Assembly: GCA_015183035.1 (NCBI GenBank)
Contig: JACZZP010000005.1
Coordinates: 2,480,001 to 2,544,000, forward strand
From: Meloidogyne chitwoodi
Taxonomy: Eukaryota > Nematoda > Chromadorea > Rhabditida > Meloidogynidae
Reading direction: 5' to 3'
Length of the DNA stretch: 64,000 bases
Made by a program: the position numbers and the translations under genes. A model generated the notes under the pieces. It was not told where the DNA came from and made no database searches. It saw only the letters and a list, made by a program, of their open reading frames with translations. Shown in pieces: positions 25,020-36,900 of the stretch; within the stretch, counting starts at the first letter, position 1, and each line of letters begins with the position of its first letter.

Positions 25020-25779
25020 AATATTTTTTTAATAAAAATATTAAAATTTTTTAATTTTTTAAAAATTCTATATTACCCAATTACACGTGGCAGCATTTTC
25101 AATAAAAATTTTAATTTATAGAGTAGCTATCAGAATTTTATAAAATTTAATAAATAAAAATTCTGAAAAAATATAATTAAAAATTAATAAAAAATGAACA
25201 AAAATTAAATGAAGTAATAATTTAAATATTTTTTATTTTGTCTGTTATAAGAAAAAAGAATTAAATAAGAAAGGCAATATATTCCTCAACGCTCCCAATT
25301 AATTTAATGTATAAATATATTTATTTATAAGGTAATTTAACTTGCTTGAAGCGGAATTTTGGGAAGAAAAGAGACAAAGAAGTTAGGTAATATAAAATTT
25401 ATCTTTTTTGTTAAAAAATAATTTAGAAAGGGGCAATATATTGAATATTTACTTTTCTCAATTGACCTAAATAGGTAAACAAATATTAAACTTGCTTTAG
25501 GCTTATAATTAAAAGAGATTAAATTATATTTTTATAAGTAGACAGTGATAAGAAAATACTAATAGAGCATTTTAACCCACAATTTTTTACTTGAATACAT
25601 TGCCTTTAATAATTATAAAATTAAATTTTACGTTCTCGGAAAATTGGGCAGTGAAGAAACAGTACAAAAACTTGCAAGAAAATAATACAAAAATACAAGA
25701 ATAACAAAAAAACAGATTTTTTGACAGTAATATTGCAAGTATTTTCATTTATTTAATATTAAGCAAAAAAACTAACAAT

Positions 25780-25992
25780 GTTTAAACGGGTCCACCCATG
25801 AATATCGAAACCCTGAATATCTAATTAGCCAATTGGTCCAATTGCCAATTCGGTCAACTCTCTTACAAACTAGTTGGTCCCGTGCAAACTTGGACCTATT
25901 GGGAGTTTTTATTACTTGACCGAATTGGCAGTTTGACCAATTGGCTAATAGATATTCAGGGCTTCGATATTAAGGGTTGATCCCGTTTAAAC
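25780..25992. repeat. 213-bp foldback element between the SPRY copies
   Basis: GTTTAAACGGG at the left and CCCGTTTAAAC at the right frame long inverted arms with ATATCGAA, CCTGAATATCTA and TTAGCCAATTGG. The centre repeats GACCAATTGG and TTGGTCC motifs. No coding potential is seen. The sequence from 25311 to 26145 otherwise holds only AT-rich DNA. Confidence 0.75.
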
Positions 25993-26145
25993 TTGCCATT
26001 TTCTTTTTTGTGGACAATTTTTAGTAGAAAAAATTATTTAAAGAAAATGTTTGAGTTTAAATACTGCAGAGATTAAAAAAATATTTATTCAAAAATTAAT
26101 AAAAACAAATTGTTTAGTAAAAGAAAAATTAATTCATAAAGCATT

Positions 26146-27697
26146 TCAATTAATTTCACATTTCTCAAGTTTAGTAAATTCTTCATCTTTATAAAATTCT
26201 TTAGCCAAATAATGCTTGGAAATGTCATAAATAAAAGGTTTAGAATTTAAATCATTGCCAAAATTAGCTTCAGCTGAACAACATTTTACATAAAGTTCTG
26301 GAGTAAGATGGTCATAATCTTCTTTAATTAATATTGCTTTACCTTTAAATTAATTAATTAAAAATATCCTAAAATTTTTCTTACTAATTTGTTCTCCGTT
26401 TTGAGTGAAAAAAATATGAGGATATTTATTCAATTCTGGAGAAGGATAAACTAATCCACAACCAATAATATCACCACTTTTAATTGAAAATGAAGGAAGA
26501 TCAATCTTCTTTTTAGGATCAAAAAGCTTATAAAATTTAGACGTCGCATTTAAAACGATTTTACTGGAATTGTTATAAACACCTATCCATATTTCTGCAT
26601 TTTCCTCAAATTGAAATTTAACTTCATAATAGAATAAAGAATAAGTTATTGAATTAGAACAGCGTTGAGTAGAATTTTCGTTTGGATTAAACTCAGTTGA
26701 AGCCATTATATTAGCTAATTTATTAATTCCTAAATTTTATTTTAATATATAACCATCAAATGATAATTTTTATTTTTTAATTATATGTATCCAGTTTTGC
26801 AGACACATTTTGCGGATTATTTATAAAAAATGTTTGCCAATAACAACCAAACTATTTGGGGCAAAGACAGAAATTGTATTGTCTCATCCGCCAAATATTG
26901 TCTAAAACAGAAAATTATTTACGTATGCGTGACATAAAATTAAATAATCCGCAAACATAGTACGCAGGAAATATCCGCAAAAATGGATATATATAATTAA
27001 AAAATATCTTTTTTTAAAATAAAAAACTAACCACTGTCACCTCTACAATTAATATATTCAATATTCGTATCATTTTTAATTTGTAAAAATCCATTCCCTT
27101 TAGTACAAAAACCCTTTGGATTATCCTCATTTACACATTCATTTTCACAACAGGGCCAATTTCCTCCAATATATTCCCATTTATTTTTAACATTTAAATA
27201 ACGCTGAAAATTTTTTTTAGTTATTAAATAAATTCAACAAAGTTAATGCATTTATGCACCGAACTTTTTTTGCGGACAAATAAATTTGTCCGCAAAAAAA
27301 GAGGGTGAAAACAAACAATACCTAATATTTAAAATTAATCCTAAAAATGGGATTAATCATTAAAAGAATGATTTAATAAAAAAATTTGTATGATGTCTTA
27401 TAGAATGAAAGATTGGATAAGTGAATTTTAAAAATTAAACTGACCACTATTTTTCCCTCCTTTAATTGTTGCACTTCAAAGGTTAATTCATCTATTTTTC
27501 TGTTTAGATTTTATTTGACTAAAAAAAAGAATATTTAAAAATGTGTAATATTTAAAAAAAAATTACCTACCATTATTAAATCATTTTCTATAGTTGAAAT
27601 TTTCTTTTGAAAATAATCATTATTTCCTCCCAAATGTACAACTTTTGCTTGTAATAAGGCACTCTTAAAATTCTTTTGTAAATTCCCTTTGCAATTC
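26146..27697 (-). CDS. Coiled-coil/Cys/SPRY-domain protein, copy B (probably damaged)
   Basis: Exons from the 5' side: 27697-27571, 27203-27032, 26714-26385, 26342-26146; about 274 residues are visible. It is the tandem partner of 23077-24528. The SPRY domain keeps YYEVKFQF, EIWIGVY, GDIIGCGLVYPSP and YIFFTQNGEQISKA; the Cys module keeps NKWEYIGG, CCENECVN and KGNGFLQI. The second coiled-coil exon of copy A is decayed here: its acceptor leads into TAA within four codons, and the surviving DELTFEVQQLKEGK frame (about 27449-27500) cannot be joined in phase. Skipping it leaves an open frame, since both neighbours are in phase 0. As in copy A, no start codon or signal peptide was found. It is either a shorter protein or a pseudogene. 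Confidence 0.65.
26788..26998. repeat. Imperfect foldback with TGCGGA motifs, inside copy B
   Basis: TAATTATATGTATCCAGTTT at the left pairs with AAATGGATATATATAATTA at the right. Inner TTGCGGATTAT and ATAATCCGCAA pair as well. It lies in the intron between the Cys exon and the SPRY exon of copy B. TGCGGA motifs also occur in the Merlin-like elements and near 27270 and 52310, so they may be related debris. Confidence 0.6.
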
Positions 27698-29428
27698 CTA
27701 AACGTTTTTATTTTATTAGACAAATTTTTTAAATATTTGCGGACAGAACTTGCGGACTATGGTTGTTTTTTTTAATTAAATTTACAGCAAACAAAATAAG
27801 TTAGAACTTGGCCCGAAAATTCGGGACTAAATCTTTGGGTTTCAACCTTCAGGTTCAACACTTGAATATAGAATTAAATTATATTTTAAGAATTTCTAAA
27901 TAAATTATTTTGTATTTCGGAAAGACAACAACAATTAATTTTTCTTAAAAATTAATCTTCTGTCAGTCCGCAAGTTTAGCTCAACCAAAAATATTTTTTT
28001 TAATAAAAATATGTTAATATTTTAATTTTTTTAAATTATATATTTACCCAATTACACGAGGCAGCATTTTCAACAAAAATTTTAATTTATAGAGTAGCTA
28101 TCAGAATTTTATAAAATTTAATAAATAAAAATTCTGAAAAAATATAATTAAAAAATTAATAAAAAATGAACAAAAATTAAATTGAGTAATAATTTAAATA
28201 TTTTTTTATTCTGTCTGTTATAAAAAAGAATTAAATAAGAAAGGCAATATATTCCTCAACGCCCCAATTACTTCCCCTTGGCAATGTATAAATTAATAAA
28301 TTTTTAGATTGGTATAGGGTAAAATAATTTATTAAGATAGTCAATGTAAATGTTTATTTTTGTCAATTGACCTATATTTAGGTGTATAACTCAATTGGCT
28401 TGGAGAAATTTTTTTCAAAAGGATAGGGTACATACACAAAAAAATGGCATAATTCTTTAATATTTTTCCATTTATTTCACCTTATTTAGTTCCGATGCTA
28501 TTTTTAATTTCTTCCCAGACTATTTATAAGATTAAGAAATTGCTCCGTTAAAGATTAATTTTTTAAATTATTTCTTTTATCTTCATTTTATATAAATGTT
28601 CAAAGACGAAATAAAAAGTTTTATTAATTAATTACTTTTATTTTTGTCAATATTTTAAATTTTAAATATTTTTTAAATAAAGAACAAAAAATGTAAAATA
28701 AAAATAAACCAGTAACTTCCCTAAAAATTGTTTATCAATTAAATTTTTATTAATAAATGCTTATTAAATTAATTATTCAATTTTTATAATATTTAAAAAA
28801 ATTTTCTTTTTAAGTTTAATTAAAAATTGAGTGTTTGTATAAAGTGAGGAATAAAAAAATAAATTGGACATTTTTGTTGAATATAGGAGAAATAAAAAAT
28901 CAAATATTCAAATAAAAATAAAGGATATATTGACTAAATATTAAAATAAAATTTAAAAACTAAAAAATAACAAAATAAAATAAAAAAACAGAATTTTGCG
29001 TTGTAATCATTTTAAAAGCTCCAAAAAATAAAATTCACAACGCAAAATGCAAAGAAAATAAAAAATCTAACAAAATACAAAAACTATTTATTTTTATTGA
29101 AGATATATTTCGTTTAAATAGGAGAACTGATTGAATTTAAAAAAAATTAAAAATTGGCTTTGATACAATCAAAACCAAAGCCTCGGTCAAAAAAAAAAAT
29201 TCCACAAAATAAAAAAATTCAAAACTCAATTATTAAATAATTAATAAATTAAGGAAAATTAAAAAACGAAATATTCTCCTCTAATAAAATTTAAAAATAT
29301 ATTTGTGCTAATTTTTACAATTTTTCTGCTTCTGCACATTTGATTAGATTAAATATGAATGACTCGCTTTGAAAAATATTTTTTATAATGCTGTTGAAGT
29401 TGTTACCAAAAATAAACATTTAAAAATA
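27698..29428. other. Intergenic DNA between the SPRY duplication and crh-1
   Basis: Very AT-rich, with A-runs and TTAAAT text. It includes the distal end of duplication unit B. No exon and no dispersed hairpin is seen from 21034 to 29877, the longest hairpin-free stretch of the window. Confidence 0.6.
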
Positions 29429-32400
29429 CTACATATCTCCGCCTTTTTCCTTACGGCAATAGAGCTCTAAAAAATTTAAAAAAATTATTAATTTTTAAAA
29501 GAATGGTAAAAACCTTTTAAAGTTTTCAACTCTTCAATCAATGCCTGGAAAAAGGGAATTAGTAGAAATATAAATATTATTTTTTGAAAAAATTAACCTT
29601 ATTTTGATTTTCAAGTACTGCCACCTTAAAAAAATTTTTTTTTTAATTTAAATTTTAAAAACTAAAAAACCCTATTCTCCAAGCATTTTACATATTCTTT
29701 TTTCTTTCGACGACATTCTTTTGCTGCTTCCCTATATTTTAAAAAATAATAAATTTGAAATTTCATTAGTACAAAAGTTAATTCAATCCTTTTTAAACGT
29801 ATTAATTATTTCATTTAGATCGTTTTAATAGAGAATATTAAATTTATCATAAAATGATTCGTATACGTGCTCTGCATTATATTTTTGTAAGCCTTAGTAA
29901 TTTAAGGCTAGTCTTTATTAAATTGAAATTAAATAATAATTTCAATTCTCTAATAATAGCATCGGTGCCGTTATTTTTCAACCCTTCCAAAAAAAGGATG
30001 CACCCATTAGAATATTTTATGATTTATCTAGGCGAGGCAACGTTTTATTACTTTATTAACGCTTAATTTGCCTAAAATTACATTTATTAAATTTGTTAAA
30101 ATTTTTTTACCTGTTTTTAAGTAGACGGACCTGCCTTTTTCTGGTCGTTTCCTCATTTTCCGACCTGTGCGTGATGCTAATTTAAGAAAATCGCATCGCA
30201 TTTGCCTTTAATTTAAAAAACTTACAATGAAGTAAGGGAAGCTGATCCTTGTCTTGTACCTAAATTAGTTATAAAATATTTAAATAGTAAAAATTAGAGA
30301 CAAAACTTGGAGAAAATATCTTAAATTTTGAAAATTATCATTTAATTTATTCCAAAGGAATTATAAATAAAAATAAATTAGTTGATAGAAAGTAGGTTAT
30401 CAGGATCCTCATCGGATATTTTTGGATGTTAGAGCAGCGCTCTAGCAAAATAAAATGGTACGAATACCTTATTAGAATAAAAATTGAAGTTGAAAAAATA
30501 TTTTCCTTTCAACTAAACCGATAAAATTAAAATTGGAAAAAAATTAAAATTTTACACAGCTAAAGATTTTCTAGTGTCATAAAAAATATAAATCATTCTT
30601 ACAAATTTTTCATTAAAAGGAAATTAATTGAGGAAAAATACATAAAATTTTTGAAAATAATATAAAGACAAAAAAATTTAAAAAAGCTTACCAAGACCAC
30701 CATGATGTTGTTGAGGATGTCCACCCATCTGAGGACCACTTGTCGTTGAAGCATTATTATTATTATTGTTGTTGCCAATGCCTGCTAGAGAAGATGAAGT
30801 AGAAGAATTTGAAGGAGGGGTTTGTTGTTGTTGTAATAAATGATGAGCAGCTGCTTGATGTTGTTGTTGTTGACGGTTATATGTTATAATATTATTTTGC
30901 CAATCTAAGAGAAAATAAGTGATAAAAACAAAAAAATCCTCAAAAATAAATTTTGTACCATTCTGAGAAAATGAAACAGATAAAGATTCGGGTGCAGCAG
31001 AACCTGTCTTTATGCCCATCATTTCAAGATTGTTCACTGCATTAAGCTTAAAATTAAAAATAATTTTAATTTAAATTAAATTAGAATTATTTAAATTGCA
31101 ACGTCATTAAAATAAAATTTTTAAATCCTCTTCCTATAATTAAATGAAACGTCGAAAAACAGATGTTAAAACAAAATGTTAAAAAATTAAATTTAATAAT
31201 TGAAATTTTTTTCTCAATTTTCTTTAACTAATAAGCCAAAAGTGAATATTCAGTCTATGTATATAATCAAAAAGAAAAAAATAATCACTTTTCCAAAAAA
31301 TTAAAAATTCAAACTAGGGGTTGCTGTTGTGCCGCTCTCATTTGAGGTTGCGGCTGTGAGGGAATTTCAACCGGTGGCGCTCCCGTATTATTATGAATCC
31401 TTTGAGAAACATTAGTTTGTTGTTGTGGAGCAATTAGGTTTAACTGTCCTAATGAGAGATGTGCTTGATTGGGAGAGGCGAGAAGATGTGCTTGAGCTCC
31501 TATTGGATTTGGGGTTGAACAGACTGCTGCAGAGGATGAAACACCAATCCGAAGTGCTAAAAAAGAAATAATTGAGAGAAATATTTATTAGCCTTTAGTA
31601 TTGTTGCAGTGTAGATTTATAAATTTTTATTTACTTATGTTTATTAGATAACCATATAATATATAATATTTGAAAAACAATTTATAAAAAATTATGAATT
31701 AACACAATTTTAATTAATCTAATGCCAAATGATATTCTTTTATATTTTTGTAAGCCAATGCATGCATTGGCTAATAGTATGTAGTAGGGATGCATATCGT
31801 TATGTTTTATACGAAACGATTCAAAACCTTTTAAAAATACGATATGATATGCATCCATGATAAGTAATATAGATAGTAATTTTTGCTCAAATACCTCTAC
31901 ATATCCGTTTCCAATAAAGGAATTCCCAGTTGTTTTTACTATAATTAAATGATTTCTAAAACATGTCATACATATCCTTAGGTGAACCTAATTTTTTGTC
32001 TAATAAATTAATTATATTTATAATCCTTACGAGTAGTTGGTGCAAGCGGTGGAGGAGGGGGAAGAGGAGGAACATTCTTCAATCCACTATTATTTTGTTG
32101 GGGCAAATTCCTGATTAAATGAGCAACTCCATTATTTGTTGAAAGAAAAGTTGAAGCTGTTGAACCATCGTCGGGTGAATCATTAGCTAAAAATGAGTAT
32201 TTTGACAAAATTAAAAAAGTCAAACAAACAAATTTGCTGTTGAACAAGTCCAGTATCATTTCTAAGCATTTCTACGGATATAGACGATCCGGGTTCGTCC
32301 ATTTCCTTTTTTAATTGTTTATCCCCAACAGTCTCCAAATCTTTGAGAATCATTCTAAAAATGGAGTTGTAAAAAAATTAAATAGTCAATAGGTTTGGGG

Positions 32401-33131
32401 GAAATACAAGTTTAATTATTAAAAAATAATCAAACATTATAATAATTTCTTCAACTATAAAAAATTTTTAAAAAACAAATTATAAATTAATTTCGTTCAC
32501 AACAAAACAAAGGAATTTTATTTAGAAAAGATAGGTTCGACCTTGGACTTAAACACAATTATCTGATAACAATATTCTAAGTAAATCTAACAAATTAGCT
32601 AAAGTATAACTTAGCCTCCAAAAATAAAAGTAACAGCGAATGATAAATTGCAAAACGTGGTATTTACCACTACTTTTATAAATTTAATCAGGAATTATTA
32701 TATATTAAGCTAAAAATTATAAAAATTTATATTTCTTAAATTTTAACTTATTTTTAAATTGACTAAGAAAAAAAGAAACCTATATGACGGTCGACGATTC
32801 AACTGTTCTCTTCGTTTTCGAGCTTCTTCCTCATTTACAATTTCTTCGACGCCAAGTGTAGATCGCTATATACAATTTTAATTTTTAAATAGAATATTTT
32901 GCCTATTTTATTCATTTTTAGCAATAAGTTTTAGAGTTTTTTAACTGCTTTTTGAGTAAAAAATTAAAATTTATAAAATTTCCAAAAATTTATTTCAAAG
33001 AGTCAATTTTCGTTAAAAAAATTCAAATTAAATACCGGATCACGTAATTCTCCATTACCACCACAATCTTGCTCAGGAAGAAAATGAACAGCATTACTAT
33101 TTCGTGGCATTGAGGTTGAATCCAATGGCAT
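29429..33131 (-). CDS. crh-1: CREB/ATF1-type bZIP transcription factor
   Basis: Thirteen exons from the 5' end: 33131-33036, 32865-32780, 32354-32230, 32186-32031, 31556-31315, 31046-30959, 30904-30692, 30259-30226, 30176-30111, 29731-29671, 29624-29598, 29544-29514, 29466-29429; 420 residues. The kinase-inducible domain has LNRRPSYRMILKDLE, with Ser59 in the PKA/CaMK site RRPSY. A Gln/Asn-rich activation region follows. The C-terminal bZIP has TTRKRQVRLLKN, REAAKECRRKKKEYVKCLEN and the zipper VAVLENQNKALIEELKTLKE, ending LYCRKEKGGDM. This is the full CREB layout, orthologous to Caenorhabditis crh-1. It binds CRE sites as a dimer and, once Ser59 is phosphorylated, should recruit CBP. A consensus CRE lies 384 bp upstream of the start codon. 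Microexons of 27-38 bp encode the zipper. Confidence 0.95.
29878..32628. repeat. Four dispersed hairpins in crh-1 introns
   Basis: Plus orientation: 29878-29911 (GCCTTA/TAAGGC), 30416-30451 (TTAGAGC/GCTCTAG) and 31742-31774 (AGCCAATGCATGCATTGGCT, a perfect 20-nt palindrome). Minus orientation: 32593-32628. A separate short inverted repeat with GGATGCATATCGT ends lies at 31796-31856. Confidence 0.8.
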
Positions 33132-33514
33132 TTTGATAATTTAATAAAAGTATAAAATAATTAATTATAATAAATCACAGAATCCTTATCATATATTCTA
33201 AAATTAAAAAAAAAATTAAAATGATATTTAAGATTTTTTAGTTATTTTGTAAAAATTTACTTAAAATTGTTAAATTTACGTTCTGCAAAGCTTTTAAACA
33301 TTAACTAACTACCTTAGATAAAAACAATACAAAATAAGTACGACACCAAAGAAATCTAGACTAAAAATATTCAACCTACTCATAATTAAAAAATAAATAT
33401 TATGTAAAAATATGCAGAAGCCGTACAAAATTAAACTGAGCAATTATAATTTAAGTGAAACACTATTACACACCTTGTTGCTACTTTTACTTTTTTTAGT
33501 TTAGCAAATCCAAA

Positions 33515-33522
33515 TGACGTCA
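33515..33522. promoter_or_regulatory. Consensus CRE (TGACGTCA) upstream of crh-1
   Basis: A perfect 8-bp palindromic cAMP response element, TGACGTCA, lies 384 bp upstream of the crh-1 start codon and about 460 bp downstream of the cellulase stop codon. It is the binding site of the protein this gene encodes. In DNA this AT-rich a chance match of four G/C bases in this order is rare, so feedback control of crh-1 is a reasonable inference. Confidence 0.6.
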
Positions 33523-33978
33523 GAGAGAAAAGATTAGGGGAATTTATGAGAAAGAAAAGAATTAAAGAGAAAATGAGGAATGCTATAGAAAAGATTTTTA
33601 TTAAGTGAAAAGATAATAAAAAAGAACAAAAAGTGTATAGTCAAAATGGTAGTGGAAATAAATGCAACTTTTTCAAAATGGTAAGGAATAAAATGGTAAC
33701 CGAAATAATCGAAAAATTGATTTGTTAAATATACGTATGTTCTCAAATAGTTACCTTTGGTAATTATTTTTTCAACCTATCGTTGGAGGGTTAATTAATC
33801 GAGGAAATACGATATATTTTTTTGTTTCGGGACCAGGCCGTACTAGAAAGCTAAATTAAAATTTTTTTATAAAATTTTCACATAACGTAGAATTTAAATT
33901 TAAAATTTATTAGACATTAATTAATTTTTAAGGGTTAAAATCTTTTATTTTTCTCAATTTATCACTCAAATTCCAGCT

Positions 33979-36900
33979 TCAATAATTAGTGCACTTCCCC
34001 TGTTCAATAAATTGAATTTTTGGAGGAGTAGATGGGCCATTAACTACAAGTCCAGCATCAACATATTTATTTTTTGCTTGAATTGTTACGTAAGGTGGAA
34101 GCAAATATGTATTTTCTGATACTTTTTGAACGTTCCAGATTGATTGGATTGTTTGCTGAAATTTTGAAATCATTAAATTTAAATTCTAAAATAAGGAAAA
34201 GGCGTAAGATTTCTGCACTGAACATGCCTATTTTTAAATTATCCATTTTGTATAATATTAAATTTAATATTAATGTTTAATTTAACTGGATGAATTAATT
34301 TATTGATGGATGCATGTTGTTTTGCGGGATTTGTATTTTTGTAAGTCAGAGTATCTCTGACTATTTATTTATTTACTGCTATTTTCCTACTAGTTTTTTG
34401 GGAATTTTAACTTATAAATAAAATGAACTAACTCCTGAAGCAAGATTTAAGGTGAATTTTATTGCACATGCTTTAGACTCGCCATTGTTAATAAAGTTCA
34501 ATCCAAAATTTGCACCGCTAACCCATTTCTCTTTTAATTCAACTGATAAACTAATAGAGCTATTCCCTTCGTTTTTGGGGACAGACCCTTGATTATTTGA
34601 TGGACTTTTAGTGACTGTATTACTAGTAACACTTGAATGAGTTTCGTCATCATTATCTTCGTCATCATCATCTTCACACACGCACTCCTTGGAATAAAAA
34701 TAATTAAAAAAAATTAAATATTCAGTACCTCGTCGTCATCCTCTTCTTCGTCCTCTTTATGCAATGTAGTAGTAGCTACAGAATTTAAATTAGGCTGTTT
34801 TGTTTTCGGTTGAACATTGCCACCAGGATAATTTGCTGAAGGACTTTTAGTGACGGGGTTATTATTAGCACTTGAATGAGTTATAATATCATCATTTTCG
34901 CACTCCTTTAAATAATATTAATAAAAAATTATATTGTTTAGTTTTTATTTTACCCCATTGTCCTCCTTAGGTAGTTTAGTAGCTGCTACAGAATTTGAAT
35001 TTGGCTGTTTTGTTTTAGATTCAGCATTGCCACCAGGATATTTTGCACCATTGTTATCGCTTTTTGGTGGTAATTTAGTTGTTAAATTTATATTAGAGTT
35101 TCCCTGAGGATAACTATTTTTATTGTCATTTGAGGCTTGTTTTTTGGTTGTTTGAGTCAATACTGGATTTCCCTGAGGATAACCATTTTTATTGTCATTT
35201 GAGGCTTGTTTTTTGGTTGTTTGAGTCAATACTGGATTTCCTTGAGGATAACCATTTTTATTGTCATTTGAGGCTTGTTTTTTGGTTGTTTGAGTCAATA
35301 CTGGCTTTCCTTGAGGATAACCATTTTTATTGTCATTTGAGGCTTGTTTTTTGGTTGTTTGAGTAAATACAGGATTTCCTTGAGGATAACCATTTTTATT
35401 GTCATTTGAGGCTTGTTTTTTGGTTGTTTGAGTCAATACTGGATTTCCTTGAGGATAACTATTTTTATTGTCATTTGAGGCTTGTTTTTTGGTTGTTTGA
35501 GTCAATACTGGATTTCCTTGAGGATAACCATTTTTATTGTCATTTGAGGCTTGTTTTTTGGTTGTTTGAGTCAATACTGGATTTCCTTGAGGATAACCAT
35601 TTTTATTGTCATTTGAGGCTTGTTTTTTGGTTGTTTGAGTCAATACTGGATTTCCTTGAGGATAACCATTTTTATTGTCATTTGAGGCTTGTTTTTTGGT
35701 TGTTTGAGTCAATACTGGATTTCCTTGAGGATAACCATTTTTATTGTCATTTGAGGCTTGTTTTTTGGTTGTTTGAGTAAATACAGGATTTCCTTGAGGA
35801 TAACCATTTTTATTGTCATTTGAGGCTTGTTTTTTGGTTGTTTGAGTCAATACTGGATTTCCTTGAGGATAACCATTTTTATTGTCATTTGAGGCTTGTT
35901 TTTTGGTTGTTTGAGTCAATACTGGATTTCCTTGAGGATAACCATTTTTATTGTCATTTGAGGCTTGTTTTTTGGTTGTTTGAGTCAATACTGGATTTCC
36001 TTGAGGATAACCATTTTTATTGTCATTTGAGGCTTGTTTTTTGGTTGTTTGAGTCAATACTGGATTTCCTTGAGGATATCCTTTATTATCACTGCTGTCT
36101 CCATTATTGTTTTTATTTCCAGAAGTACTGTTTTTAATAGCTACTACATCCTTGTTGACAGGCAAAGAGGGTAAAGCATTGTTTGATTTTCCTCCACTGC
36201 AACTCACTCCTGTATTCATTTTTCTAAGCTTATTCTTTACCAAACGACCAGATTGAGTCAAACGATCCTCATTTCCTGCAAGAGAAGCAACAGTGTTTGG
36301 AAAAAGTGCTGCAGCTCCTTCTCCTTTATTGTCCAAAGCCCAGTTTAGATAAGACATTCTGTTTTTATCCATGAAAGTCCACCAATCATTTGTTGATTGG
36401 TTATCTGGATTACCACCACCATTGTTATCAACAGTGCCATATTCAGTTACAAAAACACATTTATTCTAATAAATAATTATTTTTTTTTAAATTTTTAATT
36501 AAAAATACATTATTTAATGCAGTCTGAGCTTTGTCTCTTATGTTCTGTTTATGTGTAGCCGCATAAAAGTGTAAAGTGTAGCAAAGGTTTGATCCAGCTA
36601 CTGGGTTTCTAGAAGCAATATCAACATCTTGTGACCATGTAGTTGTTCCAAGTATAATAATATTTTTTTGATCATATTTTCTAATTGTGGCAACAACTTT
36701 CTCATGATATGCTTTAACACCTGACCAATCTACTTGAAGAGGTTCATTGAATGTTTCATAAAGAATGTTTGGATATTTAGATCCATAATTTGTAGCAAAA
36801 TAGGTAAAGAATTCAATCTTGAATTTCAGTAATAAAATTAAAAGAATCAACCTTCTTAAAACTCACTGCTTTGTCTAAATAATTTGGAGCCTCTTCTGTG

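Larger units (their letters stand above)
23040..25310. repeat. Tandem duplication unit A
   Basis: This segment matches 26110-28270 in the same order and orientation. Shared markers are the SPRY gene exons (both first visible exons are 127 bp, both Cys exons 172 bp), GCGGACAGAACTTGCGGACT upstream of each gene, and the distal block ending near GGCAATATATTCCTCAACGC. The offset between copies is about 3.05 kb. Unit A alone carries the Merlin-like insertion at 24635-25019. Confidence 0.85.
26110..28270. repeat. Tandem duplication unit B
   Basis: Partner of 23040-25310. Between the SPRY gene and the distal shared block it carries private sequence (about 27800-27985) including the palindrome CCCGAAAATTCGGG, where unit A has the Merlin-like element. 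Confidence 0.85.

Noticed and set aside
35098..36084. Array of near-identical repeats resembling a CRISPR
   Set aside because: Units are contiguous with no unique spacers and code for protein in frame within a eukaryotic gene.
35130..36137. Long plus-strand open frames over the cellulase linker
   Set aside because: They are antisense shadows of the 69-bp in-frame repeat; the minus strand has the full cellulase frame with both catalytic glutamates.
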